DNA of 64,000 nucleotides, taken from Nanobdellota archaeon (GTDB lineage Archaea; Nanobdellota; Nanobdellia; Woesearchaeales; WJKV01). The stretch spans positions 124,494 through 188,493 of the forward strand of contig JAGLWF010000001.1 of the NCBI GenBank assembly GCA_023133595.1, given 5' to 3'. Made by a program: the position numbers and the translations under genes. Shown in pieces: positions 44,201 through 51,176 of the stretch. The notes below the pieces were generated by a model that was not told the DNA's origin, did not search any database, and worked only from the letters and a program-made list of their open reading frames with translations. Position 1 is the first letter of the stretch; every line of letters starts with the position of its first letter.

Positions 44201-44422
44201 CCAGTGTAACGGAATAACGGCCAGCAAAGCCCAAGGAGAGATAAAGACTGCCACCATCACGTAAGCGATCCAGTTCCCTGGTTGTTTTACTGGATTCTTA
44301 TGCTCTGGGCTTGCAGCGAGAATAAACAACACTAAACGTATGATGATAAGTATTCCTATTAAAGAAGTTGCAACACCTGGAATTGGAAGGTATAGATTGA
44401 CAAACTCATCGACAGTCCCCAT
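41258..44422 (-). CDS. Large polytopic protein with cysteine-rich ectodomain and degenerate M23-like end
   Basis: A 1054-residue protein. Residues 1-205 carry five helices; about 207-305 is a cytoplasmic Ala/Glu-rich coiled coil (ATKEAAIEAEKTAELGAKVAEAQEEE); about 312-428 holds four or five more helices. Residues 430-1054 are outside. There lie the same closing beta element as in the lipoproteins, two cysteine-rich modules (CDVDACGNGCYW and CQLDPCDIGCEWD) and a final about 90-residue domain: WPAPDS, VAPESGIISGKDNKIVINHP, VAKGSLIGYAG. That last part resembles an M23 peptidase barrel but without its histidines. I recognise no full-length family. A ribosome-binding site AGAGGAT precedes it. Probable core of an envelope complex with the lipoproteins. 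Confidence 0.75.
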   Translation of the reverse strand: MGTVDEFVNLYLPIPGVATSLIGILIIIRLVLFILAASPEHKNPVKQPGNWIAYVMVAVFISPWALLAVIPLHWFKVEMYENKVAGEGGIFRAIPEKQGDAKDVAVFFIAALFAVAFAQFPKAQTFLSQYFPLEILHDNKIFWIFGLFVFVYMSYRSLDGDSFRQVFQQNLITFVLVMMFLGFGALHIYLIYHLVLPFFSKLKPFGRARYASGEVSAYDYYEPAYAGAPGPGFGERLSTVGSKMGDFAKIFASSKAGSVATKEAAIEAEKTAELGAKVAEAQEEEREEGVRAAKSAEKIAKKSYISQLRKDVPGSFWLAMLVALISDALDYVGMAVPGIGDIAEPITGFLIGRAMGGSPYTYLFAFIPVVIEFIPGADLIPTYVICVPLIYVLDYLFNPKRRELRKAEGGGFEINNVVYAIIIIALVITGMVVYDVPVGKYSRDLYKAGIIDVAFQQKKVEIWTEDFHPIQRSKDWMSEQVALATGDAYTATVDASQDKSYGVKLEPSKKGDLTFERGLPASISAILSGNSLASDICADNENLAECVIDLSCTIEGEGAGRVYPQRANFSDLVFGGERVDCDFTPLEPGAKKVEFKADFDFITVGYYKAYFVARELKLEYQRQETTVLKEKGIPEPEAKFTPGPVMVGVGFAEGPVIAVQQGPYTSEIPTTAATFDATDITGAIIAEDRGAAVGFTLKNQWRNGKITAIHGLSVILPDVFKLSEECIPAFKKVKDLPKTKEVEYALKEPLDTEIKNFRTFNCRIEAADPNKPILTGVDVTPYYIKSIARYRYTLSAKTVVRVKDYDKTLAPGKQPKIMLYDTCLTDVSGCDYPAKDYCDVDACGNGCYWQYASTKPAVEFVESLSISDALGLGASGAIAGLIVGDSCESCESDMKCESYPNLEQCQLDPCDIGCEWDKEFGQCMGFSVKDTLIWPAPDSKIISKCIDGLEKVQISAENQRLVAPESGIISGKDNKIVINHPNSFTSIFEGVRPARKAGNVAKGSLIGYAGKNVIFKIKYEHEEVNLKELYQNTNKKVQLILRDPDCKTVKESEI

Positions 44423-44453
44423 AATTTAAGATCCTCTTTTATCATAAGTTATT

Positions 44454-45662
44454 TCAGTTCTCGACTTCTATGCTTATTTCAAGACTTGTGAGATCGATTC
44501 CTTTTGAACGTGGAACAAGCTTGATTGCATTTGTTCCTTTTCGCAGATAATCGTCAATGTCATGTGTATAGGATTGTCCTTTCTCTCCAATATGGATTGT
44601 TCTGCCGTTAATGTACACGTCAAGATTCTTGAACTCTGGGCTTACAAATTCCAAGGTCAATACTCCATAAACATCGTCCTCTAGCTGTATCCTGTCAAGA
44701 TCATCTTCCTCGATATCAAAATAATAAGTTGGAGCGACAGGTTCCTTGAATTTCTCTGTTATCTGAATATTATCGATAATATAATTGCCCATTGCTGTCT
44801 TGAAAGTAAGTTCGTTCTCTCCTGTCCTTAATTTTGCTGGAAGAAAATTGACCATTACCGGAGTTCCGCATAATGGTATTGCCTGTGATAGAACTTGTCC
44901 ATTTATCAAGATCTCAAGTGGACCTACGTCAGCAGGCCTGCACTCAGGGAGGTATTTCAAAGTTACTTCTCTTGCATTCAAAAGATCATCTGTAGTGACA
45001 ACAAACTTATTTACACTGGCTAATTTTGAAACATCTCTTACATCTCCTGTAATCTGGATTGTTTCAAGAAGATAGCTGTTTGTCCCCCAGAATCTCCATC
45101 CCGGGCTGCTTGCCCTGAATTCAATGACATTCTCTTTCTGCAGAAGATGCTTTGGAATTTCAACTGGTGGATTTGTTGGCTGTGATAGTTCGTTATTGAA
45201 TATCTGTTTGCTGTTCATGAATATCAGCAGTCTGCCAGAATGTTTTTTTGCATTGAATGATAGAAGTATATTATCAGTATTCTCAGGATCTGCCAGGACA
45301 AAATGGAATATGTCTGGTTCTGAACTGAACAAGCTTCTTTCAGTATATATCGAAGAAGCTCTTGCTAATTGTTTGCTCTTGATTTCTGATGAGAGAAACG
45401 CTGCTGGAAGATATATCCTGTTCTGGGTTGCTGTCAGAGTATCTAATCTCCCTGGAGATTTTGATAGCAATACATATATGTTATCCCCGCCAGGAATCGT
45501 TGGTGTTGATGGTTGGAATCCTGATGGGCCTACATCTCCTTCCAAAAGCTCTGTCCTATGTTCTGGTGGAACAAGCAGAATGTATAGAATTATAACAACT
45601 GCGATAAGCGCGACAAGAGCTGCTGCCCCGCTTCCAGTATCACCTCTTCTGTTCTTAATCAT
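44454..45662 (-). CDS. Membrane-anchored protein with three beta-sandwich repeats
   Basis: A 402-residue protein with an N-terminal charged stretch (KNRRGDTGSG) and one helix (AAALVALIAVVIILYILLV, about 13-31), so the rest is outside. Three similar about 100-residue units follow (about 100-205, 215-305, 310-402). Each has a LxIxxNxxxI strand, a LxxGxNxIxF turn and an ending xxLExIxI: for example LEILINGQVLSQAI...LRTGENELTF. They look like carbohydrate-binding or jelly-roll modules. The RRG before the helix vaguely resembles a type IV pilin leader, but the +5 Glu is missing. It leads the operon with the 1054-residue protein (31 bp apart). Function unknown. Confidence 0.75.
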   Translation of the reverse strand: MIKNRRGDTGSGAAALVALIAVVIILYILLVPPEHRTELLEGDVGPSGFQPSTPTIPGGDNIYVLLSKSPGRLDTLTATQNRIYLPAAFLSSEIKSKQLARASSIYTERSLFSSEPDIFHFVLADPENTDNILLSFNAKKHSGRLLIFMNSKQIFNNELSQPTNPPVEIPKHLLQKENVIEFRASSPGWRFWGTNSYLLETIQITGDVRDVSKLASVNKFVVTTDDLLNAREVTLKYLPECRPADVGPLEILINGQVLSQAIPLCGTPVMVNFLPAKLRTGENELTFKTAMGNYIIDNIQITEKFKEPVAPTYYFDIEEDDLDRIQLEDDVYGVLTLEFVSPEFKNLDVYINGRTIHIGEKGQSYTHDIDDYLRKGTNAIKLVPRSKGIDLTSLEISIEVEN

Positions 45663-45691
45663 TTATGCTCACCTATGCACAAATAATACCT

Positions 45692-45721
45692 ATTTATATA
45701 TAAAACAATCTATTTTATAAA
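45692..45721 (-). promoter_or_regulatory. Promoter region of the envelope operon
   Basis: Two TATA-like elements on the minus strand: TTTTATATATAAA centred near 45698 and TTTATAAAATA near 45717. The nearer gives a start about 45671, with a short leader containing AGGTGA before the ATG at 45662. The farther would give a leader of about 28 nt. Confidence 0.45.
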
Positions 45722-45742
45722 GGGGAAATTTAGGGGTAAAGA

Positions 45743-45750
45743 TATATAAA
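45743..45750 (+). promoter_or_regulatory. TATA box of pelA
   Basis: TATATAAA centred 26 bp before the pelota ATG at 45773; leaderless. Confidence 0.6.
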
Positions 45751-45772
45751 CAGCCCTGATTTCTAATACGTT

Positions 45773-46810
45773 ATGAAAATCATACATAAAGACCTAAAGA
45801 ACGGGGAAATCAAGTTCAGGATCACAAATCCGGATGATCTCTGGTTCTTGAGCCATATTATTGAATCTGGAGATTTAGTTAAAGGTAAGGCTACTAGAAA
45901 GATCAAAGTAGGTGCTGACAAAAAAGATGTTGCAAAGAAAACTTTTTTTCTGGCAATTGAAGTAGAGAAACTGGATTTCCAGCCAAAAGTTCTGCGTGTA
46001 TCAGGAATCATAAAATCAGGGCCAGAAGAAGTCACATTAGGTTCTCATCAAAGTTTCAACCTGGAAGTTAATTCAGAGCTCACATTGATAAAAAAGAAAT
46101 GGCTGAAGCATCAACTGCAGAAGCTTGATGATGCTGTGAAAGAAAGAGCAGATATCCTGATCTGTACTCTGGACAGGGAAAATGCGACTTTTGCACTGCT
46201 CAAGCCTCAAGGATATAGTATTGTATCGACCCTAGAAGGAGAAGTCGAGAAGAAAGGGTTTGACCAAGTTTCTAAAGATTTTTATGCGCAGATAGCAAAG
46301 CAATTGGAAGAATATGTTGAAAGATACAAGCCAAGCAAAGTTATTGTTGCTAGTCCTTCTGTCTGGAGAGAGAATATTTCTGGAAAAATTTCTGTAGAAA
46401 TGAAAAAGAAGATCATATTTGCAACTTGCGCAAGCGGTGGAAAAAGAGGGATTGACGAAGTTCTGAAAAGCGAAGAATTGAAAAGAACACTGCAGGAAGA
46501 TCGTGTGACAAAAGAAGTGTCATTAGTTGAAGATCTACTCACGCGAATCGCAAAGAATGGTAAATCGAGTTATGGTTTTGATGAAATCAGGAAATGTGTG
46601 GAAGCAGGCGCAGTAGAAACCCTGATGATCGTGGATAAGTTTCTTTTTGAAAGCAAGGAGAAAGGCAAATATAATGCGCTAGACAAGTTGATGCAACAGG
46701 TAGAGCGGATTCAGGGAAAAGTATTTATCATAAGTTATGAGCATGAAGCTGGTAAAAAATTGTACGGTTTGGGTGGAATCGGTGCTCTCTTAAGATACAA
46801 AATTGATTAA
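45773..46810 (+). CDS. pelA: mRNA surveillance protein pelota (aPelota)
   Basis: A 345-residue protein of normal family length. It starts MKIIHKDLKNGEIKFRITNPDDLWFLSHIIESGD, the Sm-like N domain of Pelota/Dom34, then has a middle domain with DILICTLDRENATFALL (about 125-141). The C domain is eRF1-like (DEIRKCVEAGAVETLMIVDKFL, about 263-284, and GKVFIISYEHEAGKKLYGLGGIGALLRY). Together with aABCE1 and aEF1A it rescues ribosomes stalled on damaged or non-stop mRNAs. The GGQ motif of eRF1 is absent, as expected. It is a single gene with its own promoter, divergent from the envelope operon. Confidence 0.96.
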   Translation: MKIIHKDLKNGEIKFRITNPDDLWFLSHIIESGDLVKGKATRKIKVGADKKDVAKKTFFLAIEVEKLDFQPKVLRVSGIIKSGPEEVTLGSHQSFNLEVNSELTLIKKKWLKHQLQKLDDAVKERADILICTLDRENATFALLKPQGYSIVSTLEGEVEKKGFDQVSKDFYAQIAKQLEEYVERYKPSKVIVASPSVWRENISGKISVEMKKKIIFATCASGGKRGIDEVLKSEELKRTLQEDRVTKEVSLVEDLLTRIAKNGKSSYGFDEIRKCVEAGAVETLMIVDKFLFESKEKGKYNALDKLMQQVERIQGKVFIISYEHEAGKKLYGLGGIGALLRYKID

Positions 46811-46854
46811 ATTATCGACGATATAATAATTTTTTATCACTCAAAATCTAAACA

Positions 46855-46862
46855 TTTAAATA
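46855..46862 (+). promoter_or_regulatory. TATA box of the TrmB-family regulator
   Basis: TTTAAATA predicts a transcription start near 46885, i.e. about 109 nt before the regulator's ATG. Such a long leader is unusual in this window. Confidence 0.5.
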
Positions 46863-46904
46863 TAAGCGAGGTTTCTTTGACTACTATAAAGAGGGGATTG
46901 GGTG

Positions 46905-46952
46905 ATGTATTTTCCTTATTATTTATGCCTGTTTCCAAAAAATGAACTTTAA
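46905..46952 (+). CDS. Possible upstream leader peptide (15 codons)
   Basis: In the leader of the TrmB-type gene, ATG at 46905 opens a 15-residue frame (MYFPYYLCLFPKNEL) ending at TAA 46950-46952. A GAGGGG purine run lies 8 nt before it. Too short for the ORF track. The Tyr/Phe/Pro-rich content would suit a nascent-chain or attenuation leader, but chance is equally possible. Confidence 0.25.
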   Translation: MYFPYYLCLFPKNEL

Positions 46953-46993
46953 TTATGTTCATAATCAAAAAATAAGGGGGTTGATTGGGTAAA

Positions 46994-47812
46994 ATGATTG
47001 TAAAAGATGATTTTTTAAGCAAATTGCGTCGATTTTTCTGTTTGAATTTGTATGAAGTAAAGATATGGACTGCACTGCTTTCACGAGGGGTGAGCACTGC
47101 TGGTGAACTATCAGATATTGCTGACGTCCCAAGATCCAGAAGTTACGATGTTCTGGAAAGTCTGGAAAAAAAAGGATTTGTTGTCAACAAGATTGGCAAG
47201 CCGATAAAGTATATCGCAATTCCGCCGAAAGAAGTCGTCGAGCGAGTAAAGAAAAATCTTTTATCCCATGCTGATGAAAAGATTAAAAGATTGAACGACC
47301 TTAAAGGCTCAGAAGTTCTGAATGAACTAAATGTTTTGCACACGCAAGGTATTGAGCTAGTTGAACCATCTGACCTTTCTGGAAACCTAAGAGGAAGACA
47401 CAATCTCTACGACCATCTTGAACTGACTATAAAGAATGCAGAAAAGTCTGTAACATTGATGACAACTGCAGAAGGATTGATCAGGAAAGTTGATGCGCTT
47501 AAGCCGGTATTTGAAAAACTTAAGAAAAAAGGTGTCACAATAAAAATTGCTGCGCCGTTAACAAAAGAATGTAAAGATGCTGTAAAAGATATCAAGAATC
47601 TCGCTGAAATCAAAAGCGTGAAAAAGCTTAATGCTCGATTCTGTATTGTAGATGGAAAAGAATTGACATTCATGGTAATGAATGACACTGAAGTCCATCC
47701 AACATACGATATCGGCATCTGGGTAAATACACCGTTCTTTGCTAGTGCATTAGATAACATGTTCAACATGGCATGGAAGGATATGACACCTGCTGCAAAA
47801 GCATTCAAATAG
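46994..47812 (+). CDS. TrmB-family transcriptional regulator
   Basis: The start is moved to the ATG at 46994 (MIVKDDFLSKL), after the AAGGGGG run; the track's TTG start is 3 codons upstream. The 272-residue product has an N-terminal winged helix (LNLYEVKIWTALLSRGVSTAGELSDIADVPRSRSYDVLESLEKKGFV, about 15-61). A coiled region and a PLD-like C-terminal regulatory domain follow, about 105-265 (NLYDHLELTIKNAEKSVTLMTTAEGL, KKGVTIKIAAPLTKE, CIVDGKELTFMVMND). Length is near TrmBL2 (about 264), a chromatin-like archaeal repressor, but the sugar-binding form cannot be excluded. It stands alone; targets are unknown. Confidence 0.88.
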   Translation: MIVKDDFLSKLRRFFCLNLYEVKIWTALLSRGVSTAGELSDIADVPRSRSYDVLESLEKKGFVVNKIGKPIKYIAIPPKEVVERVKKNLLSHADEKIKRLNDLKGSEVLNELNVLHTQGIELVEPSDLSGNLRGRHNLYDHLELTIKNAEKSVTLMTTAEGLIRKVDALKPVFEKLKKKGVTIKIAAPLTKECKDAVKDIKNLAEIKSVKKLNARFCIVDGKELTFMVMNDTEVHPTYDIGIWVNTPFFASALDNMFNMAWKDMTPAAKAFK

Positions 47813-47855
47813 GTGCTTTTTCTTTCCTTTTTTTCTTATTATATTGACCAAAAGT

Positions 47856-47863
47856 CTTAAATA
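47856..47863 (+). promoter_or_regulatory. TATA box of the pheS-pheT operon
   Basis: CTTAAATA is centred about 29 bp before the pheS ATG at 47889. Confidence 0.5.
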
Positions 47864-47888
47864 CAAATATCTTTTCAAATAACCTATT

Positions 47889-49427
47889 ATGGAAGCTAGA
47901 AAGCTCGCTGAAATCCTGCATCCGCTTGAGCGGAAGGTCCTACCACTTCTGACTAAAATTAGTTCTTTTAGCGGCCTTGTTTCAAAGTCAGGATTAAAAG
48001 ATGTGGAAGTGATGCGCGCTTTGCAATGGATGCAGAACAAGAAGATAATCGATCTCAAAGAAGTGGTCAAGAAAATTGTTTCTCTCGATAAGAATGGGAA
48101 AGAATACGTGAAATCAGGCCTTCCAGAGCTTAGATTCCTAAAAGCCTTGAAAAAAGATGCTCAGGATATTGACGCGATTGTCAAGAAGGCTGGCCTGGAC
48201 AAGGGAGAAGTTAACATCTGTCTAGGAATGTTGAAAAAAAAGGCTGCGATCACAATCCAGAAAGAAGGAAAAGCGCTCAAGATCGCAATAACATCCCAAG
48301 GAGAGAAGCTTCTTCAGAAACCGACGTTGGAGGAGCAGTTCCTAAAGACATTGAAAGAGCCGAGAGAAGTCTCATCGCTGGGTCCAGAAGAGAAATTTGC
48401 ATTTGATAATCTTAATGCAAGGAAAAGCATAATCAAAGTTGATATTGCAAAAATAAAGACTGCAATATTGACAGAACTAGGAAAAAAAGTAGCAAAAGAA
48501 AAGATTGATGCGACCAAGATTATCGATAGATTAACACCAAAGATGCTGGTTGGGAATGCCTGGCAAGGCAAGTCTTTCCGACGCTACGATGTAAAGATCA
48601 ATGTTCCGCAGATTTCTGGCGGAAAACGGCATTTTGTCAAGACTGCAACTGATTATGCTAAAAATATCTGGATGAACATGGGTTTTAAGGAGATGACTGG
48701 CACTATGGTAAATACCAGCTTCTGGAATTTTGATGCATTATTCACAGCCCAGGATCATCCTGTGAGGGATCTGCAGGATACTTTTTTCATTGGAAAACCA
48801 AAGACAGGGAAACTTCCAGATAAAAAGATTGTCAGCAGGATAAAAAAAGCGCACGAATCCGGCACAACAGGAAGTATTGGCTGGAGATACGTATGGCAAC
48901 CAGATGATGCAAAGACAAATGTACTGCGGACGCATACAACAGTCCTCAGTGCCCAGACAATCGCACAGTTAAAAGAATCAGACCTGCCTGCAAAATATTT
49001 TGCACTTGGACGATGTTTCAGGAATGAGACAATGGATTGGGCACATCTGTTCGAGTTCAACCAGACAGAGGGGATTGTCATTGATCCTGATGCTAATTTC
49101 AGGCACCTGCTTGGTTATCTGAAACTATTCTTCAAGCAGATGGGTTTTGCAGATGCAAGATTTAGACCTGCACATTTTCCGTACACTGAACCATCTGTGG
49201 AGATAGATGTGCTTCATCCTGTGCGTAAGGAATGGTACGAACTTGGAGGCGCAGGCATATTCAGACCAGAAGTTGTCGAGCCACTGCTAGGAAAATTTGT
49301 TCCAATACTTGCCTGGGGTCCAGGATTTGATAGAATTATCCTAGAATATTTCGAGATAAATGATATTCGAGAGCTCTACAAGAATGATCTGAAACAATTA
49401 AGAGAAATAAAATATTGGATGAAATAA
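47889..49427 (+). CDS. pheS: Phenylalanyl-tRNA synthetase alpha subunit
   Basis: A 512-residue archaeal/eukaryotic PheRS alpha. N-terminal winged-helix modules (about 1-230) bind DNA/tRNA-like structures. The class II core has motif 1 (MGFKEMTGTMVNTSFWNFDALFTAQDHPVRDLQDTFFI, about 265-300), motif 2 (YFALGRCFRNETMDWAHLFEFNQTEGIV, about 372-400) and motif 3 (LAWGPGFDRIILEYF, about 478-492), plus the Phe-binding WYELGGAGIFRPEV. With the beta subunit it forms the alpha2-beta2 enzyme that charges tRNA-Phe. It is followed by pheT 54 bp later. Confidence 0.97.
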   Translation: MEARKLAEILHPLERKVLPLLTKISSFSGLVSKSGLKDVEVMRALQWMQNKKIIDLKEVVKKIVSLDKNGKEYVKSGLPELRFLKALKKDAQDIDAIVKKAGLDKGEVNICLGMLKKKAAITIQKEGKALKIAITSQGEKLLQKPTLEEQFLKTLKEPREVSSLGPEEKFAFDNLNARKSIIKVDIAKIKTAILTELGKKVAKEKIDATKIIDRLTPKMLVGNAWQGKSFRRYDVKINVPQISGGKRHFVKTATDYAKNIWMNMGFKEMTGTMVNTSFWNFDALFTAQDHPVRDLQDTFFIGKPKTGKLPDKKIVSRIKKAHESGTTGSIGWRYVWQPDDAKTNVLRTHTTVLSAQTIAQLKESDLPAKYFALGRCFRNETMDWAHLFEFNQTEGIVIDPDANFRHLLGYLKLFFKQMGFADARFRPAHFPYTEPSVEIDVLHPVRKEWYELGGAGIFRPEVVEPLLGKFVPILAWGPGFDRIILEYFEINDIRELYKNDLKQLREIKYWMK

Positions 49428-49433
49428 TACCAT

Positions 49434-49477
49434 GAAAATCAAAGATTTTCAGGGTACAAAAATCAAAGGTGATTTTT
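49434..49477 (+). repeat. Two tandem inverted repeats between pheS and pheT
   Basis: GAAAATC-AAA-GATTTTC (49434-49450) and AAAAATC-AAAGGT-GATTTTT (49458-49477) each form a perfect 7-bp stem. The two are imperfect copies of each other. They also fall in a 15-codon frame (ATG 49432 to TAG 49477-49479; MKIKDFQGTKIKGDF). They may shape the mRNA between the two subunit genes and set their ratio. Confidence 0.5.
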
Positions 49478-49480
49478 AGT

Positions 49481-51151
49481 ATGCCAACTGTAACACTAAA
49501 CAAAACTGTCTTTGAAAAACTGGTCGGGAAAAAACTTCCCTTAAACCAACTCAAGGATAGGATCAGCATGCTTGGGACTGATCTGGACAAGATTGAAGGA
49601 AATGAAATACTTGTAGAGATATTTCCGAACAGGCCGGATATGCTGTCTGAGCAGGGGTTTGCCCGTGCATTCTCGAGTTTTATCGGCGTAAAAACTGGGC
49701 TCAGAAAATATGATGTGAAAAAATCTGGCCAGGAAGTTATCGTAGACAAATCTGTCAAGAATATACGACCTTATACTGTATGCGCGATTGTCAAGAATCT
49801 CAAATTTGACGACGAGAAAATCCGAGAGATCATCCAGATCCAGGAAAAATTGCATGTCACATTGTGCCGAAAAAGAAAGAAAGGTGCTATTGGAATATAT
49901 CCTATGGAAGCAATCAAATTTCCGATCAAATATATGGCTAAGAGACCAGCTGAATTTAAATTCCAGCCTCTGGAGTTTCAAAAAGAGCTGACCGGCATCC
50001 AGATATTATCACGTCATCCTGCTGGAAGAGAGTATGCTTATCTTTTAGAAGGAAAAGATAAATTTCCAATATTCATCGATGCAAACAATGAAATACTATC
50101 AATGCCACCGATCATAAACTCGCACAAGACTGGGAAAGTGAGCGAGAAAACAAAAGATGTATTTATCGAATGCAGTGGTTTTGACCTGGAAACATTAAAT
50201 GCCTGCTTGAACATAATTGTTACTGCAATGGCAGATATGGGTGGAGAAATCTATTCCTTGGATGTGAAATATCCAGAAGGGTATGGAACTCAAAGTATAG
50301 CAACTCCAGAATTAGCGCCTAAAAAATGGAACATTGACCTTAAGTTTATCAATAAATTACTAGGTTTAGATCTGAAAGAAAATGAAATGAAAAAACTCCT
50401 AGAGAAAATGGGTTTCGGTTACGAAAAAGGAAAAGTGCTTGTCCCTGCATACAGAGCAGATATAATGCACCAAGTAGATTTTGTCGAGGACATTGCCATT
50501 GCTTATGGCTATGAAAACTTTGAACCGGTCATTCCTAATGTATCTACGATCGGAGAGGAAGATAAGTTCGAGACTTTCAAACGTTATGTTGCTGAGATCC
50601 TGGCAGGATTGAGTTTGCTGGAGTGCGAGACATACAATTTGACAAATGCTGACAATCTAAATAAAAAGATGAAGGTACAACTTCCATGTATTGAGATCCA
50701 GAACGCAGTAAACATTGATTATAATGTTCTGAGATCGTGGATGCTGCCCTCATTGATGCAGATATTCAATGAGAATAAACACTACGAATATCCTCAGAAT
50801 ATTTTCTCTATTGGCAATGTGTTCAAGGAGAACAAAAAAGCAGAGACAAATGTCGAGGAATTCACGCGCATAGGTGTGGCACTTTGCAGTCTGGATTCTG
50901 ATTACACTAAGATCAGACAAATATTTGATTACCTGATGAGGTGCTTAGATCTGAAAGTTAAATTTACAGATAAGGATCATCCATCTTTCATTCCTGGAAG
51001 ATGCGCGCGGATCAGTGTCAATGGAAAAAATGTTGCATATATTGGAGAGATCTGCCCAGAAGTATTACAGAACTGGGATCTGCAGACTCCAGTTGCTGCA
51101 TTTGAATTAAACCTGGGTGAATTATACGAGCTTGGCCAGCGCAAAGCTTAA
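49481..51151 (+). CDS. pheT: Phenylalanyl-tRNA synthetase beta subunit
   Basis: The start is set at the ATG at 49481 (MPTVTLNKTVFEKLVGKKL), the usual family beginning; the track's GTG lies 4 codons upstream. The 556-residue product has the N-terminal B1-like domain (IEGNEILVEIFPNRPDMLSEQGFARAF), the B3/B4 editing domain (about 110-260) and the catalytic-like B6/B7 core (YNLTNADNLNKKM, NVLRSWMLPSLMQIFNENKHYEYPQNIFSIGNVF, HPSFIPGRCARI). This is the short archaeal/eukaryotic type without the bacterial C-terminal RNP domain. It forms the heterotetramer with PheS and edits Tyr-tRNA-Phe. Its stop overlaps the promoter of the next gene. Confidence 0.96.
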   Translation: MPTVTLNKTVFEKLVGKKLPLNQLKDRISMLGTDLDKIEGNEILVEIFPNRPDMLSEQGFARAFSSFIGVKTGLRKYDVKKSGQEVIVDKSVKNIRPYTVCAIVKNLKFDDEKIREIIQIQEKLHVTLCRKRKKGAIGIYPMEAIKFPIKYMAKRPAEFKFQPLEFQKELTGIQILSRHPAGREYAYLLEGKDKFPIFIDANNEILSMPPIINSHKTGKVSEKTKDVFIECSGFDLETLNACLNIIVTAMADMGGEIYSLDVKYPEGYGTQSIATPELAPKKWNIDLKFINKLLGLDLKENEMKKLLEKMGFGYEKGKVLVPAYRADIMHQVDFVEDIAIAYGYENFEPVIPNVSTIGEEDKFETFKRYVAEILAGLSLLECETYNLTNADNLNKKMKVQLPCIEIQNAVNIDYNVLRSWMLPSLMQIFNENKHYEYPQNIFSIGNVFKENKKAETNVEEFTRIGVALCSLDSDYTKIRQIFDYLMRCLDLKVKFTDKDHPSFIPGRCARISVNGKNVAYIGEICPEVLQNWDLQTPVAAFELNLGELYELGQRKA

Positions 51152-51154
51152 ATA
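51147..51154 (+). promoter_or_regulatory. TATA box deciding the start of the secreted protein gene
   Basis: CTTAAATA, overlapping the pheT stop, is centred 26 bp before the ATG at 51177. This gives a leaderless message and rules out the track start at 51117. Confidence 0.55.
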
Positions 51155-51176
51155 CTTTGTTTCTCTTATTTTTGCC

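Noticed and set aside
44454-45662. Type IV pilin with class III signal peptide
   Set aside because: RRG precedes a hydrophobic helix, but the +5 glutamate is missing and no prepilin peptidase or pilus ATPase gene is nearby.
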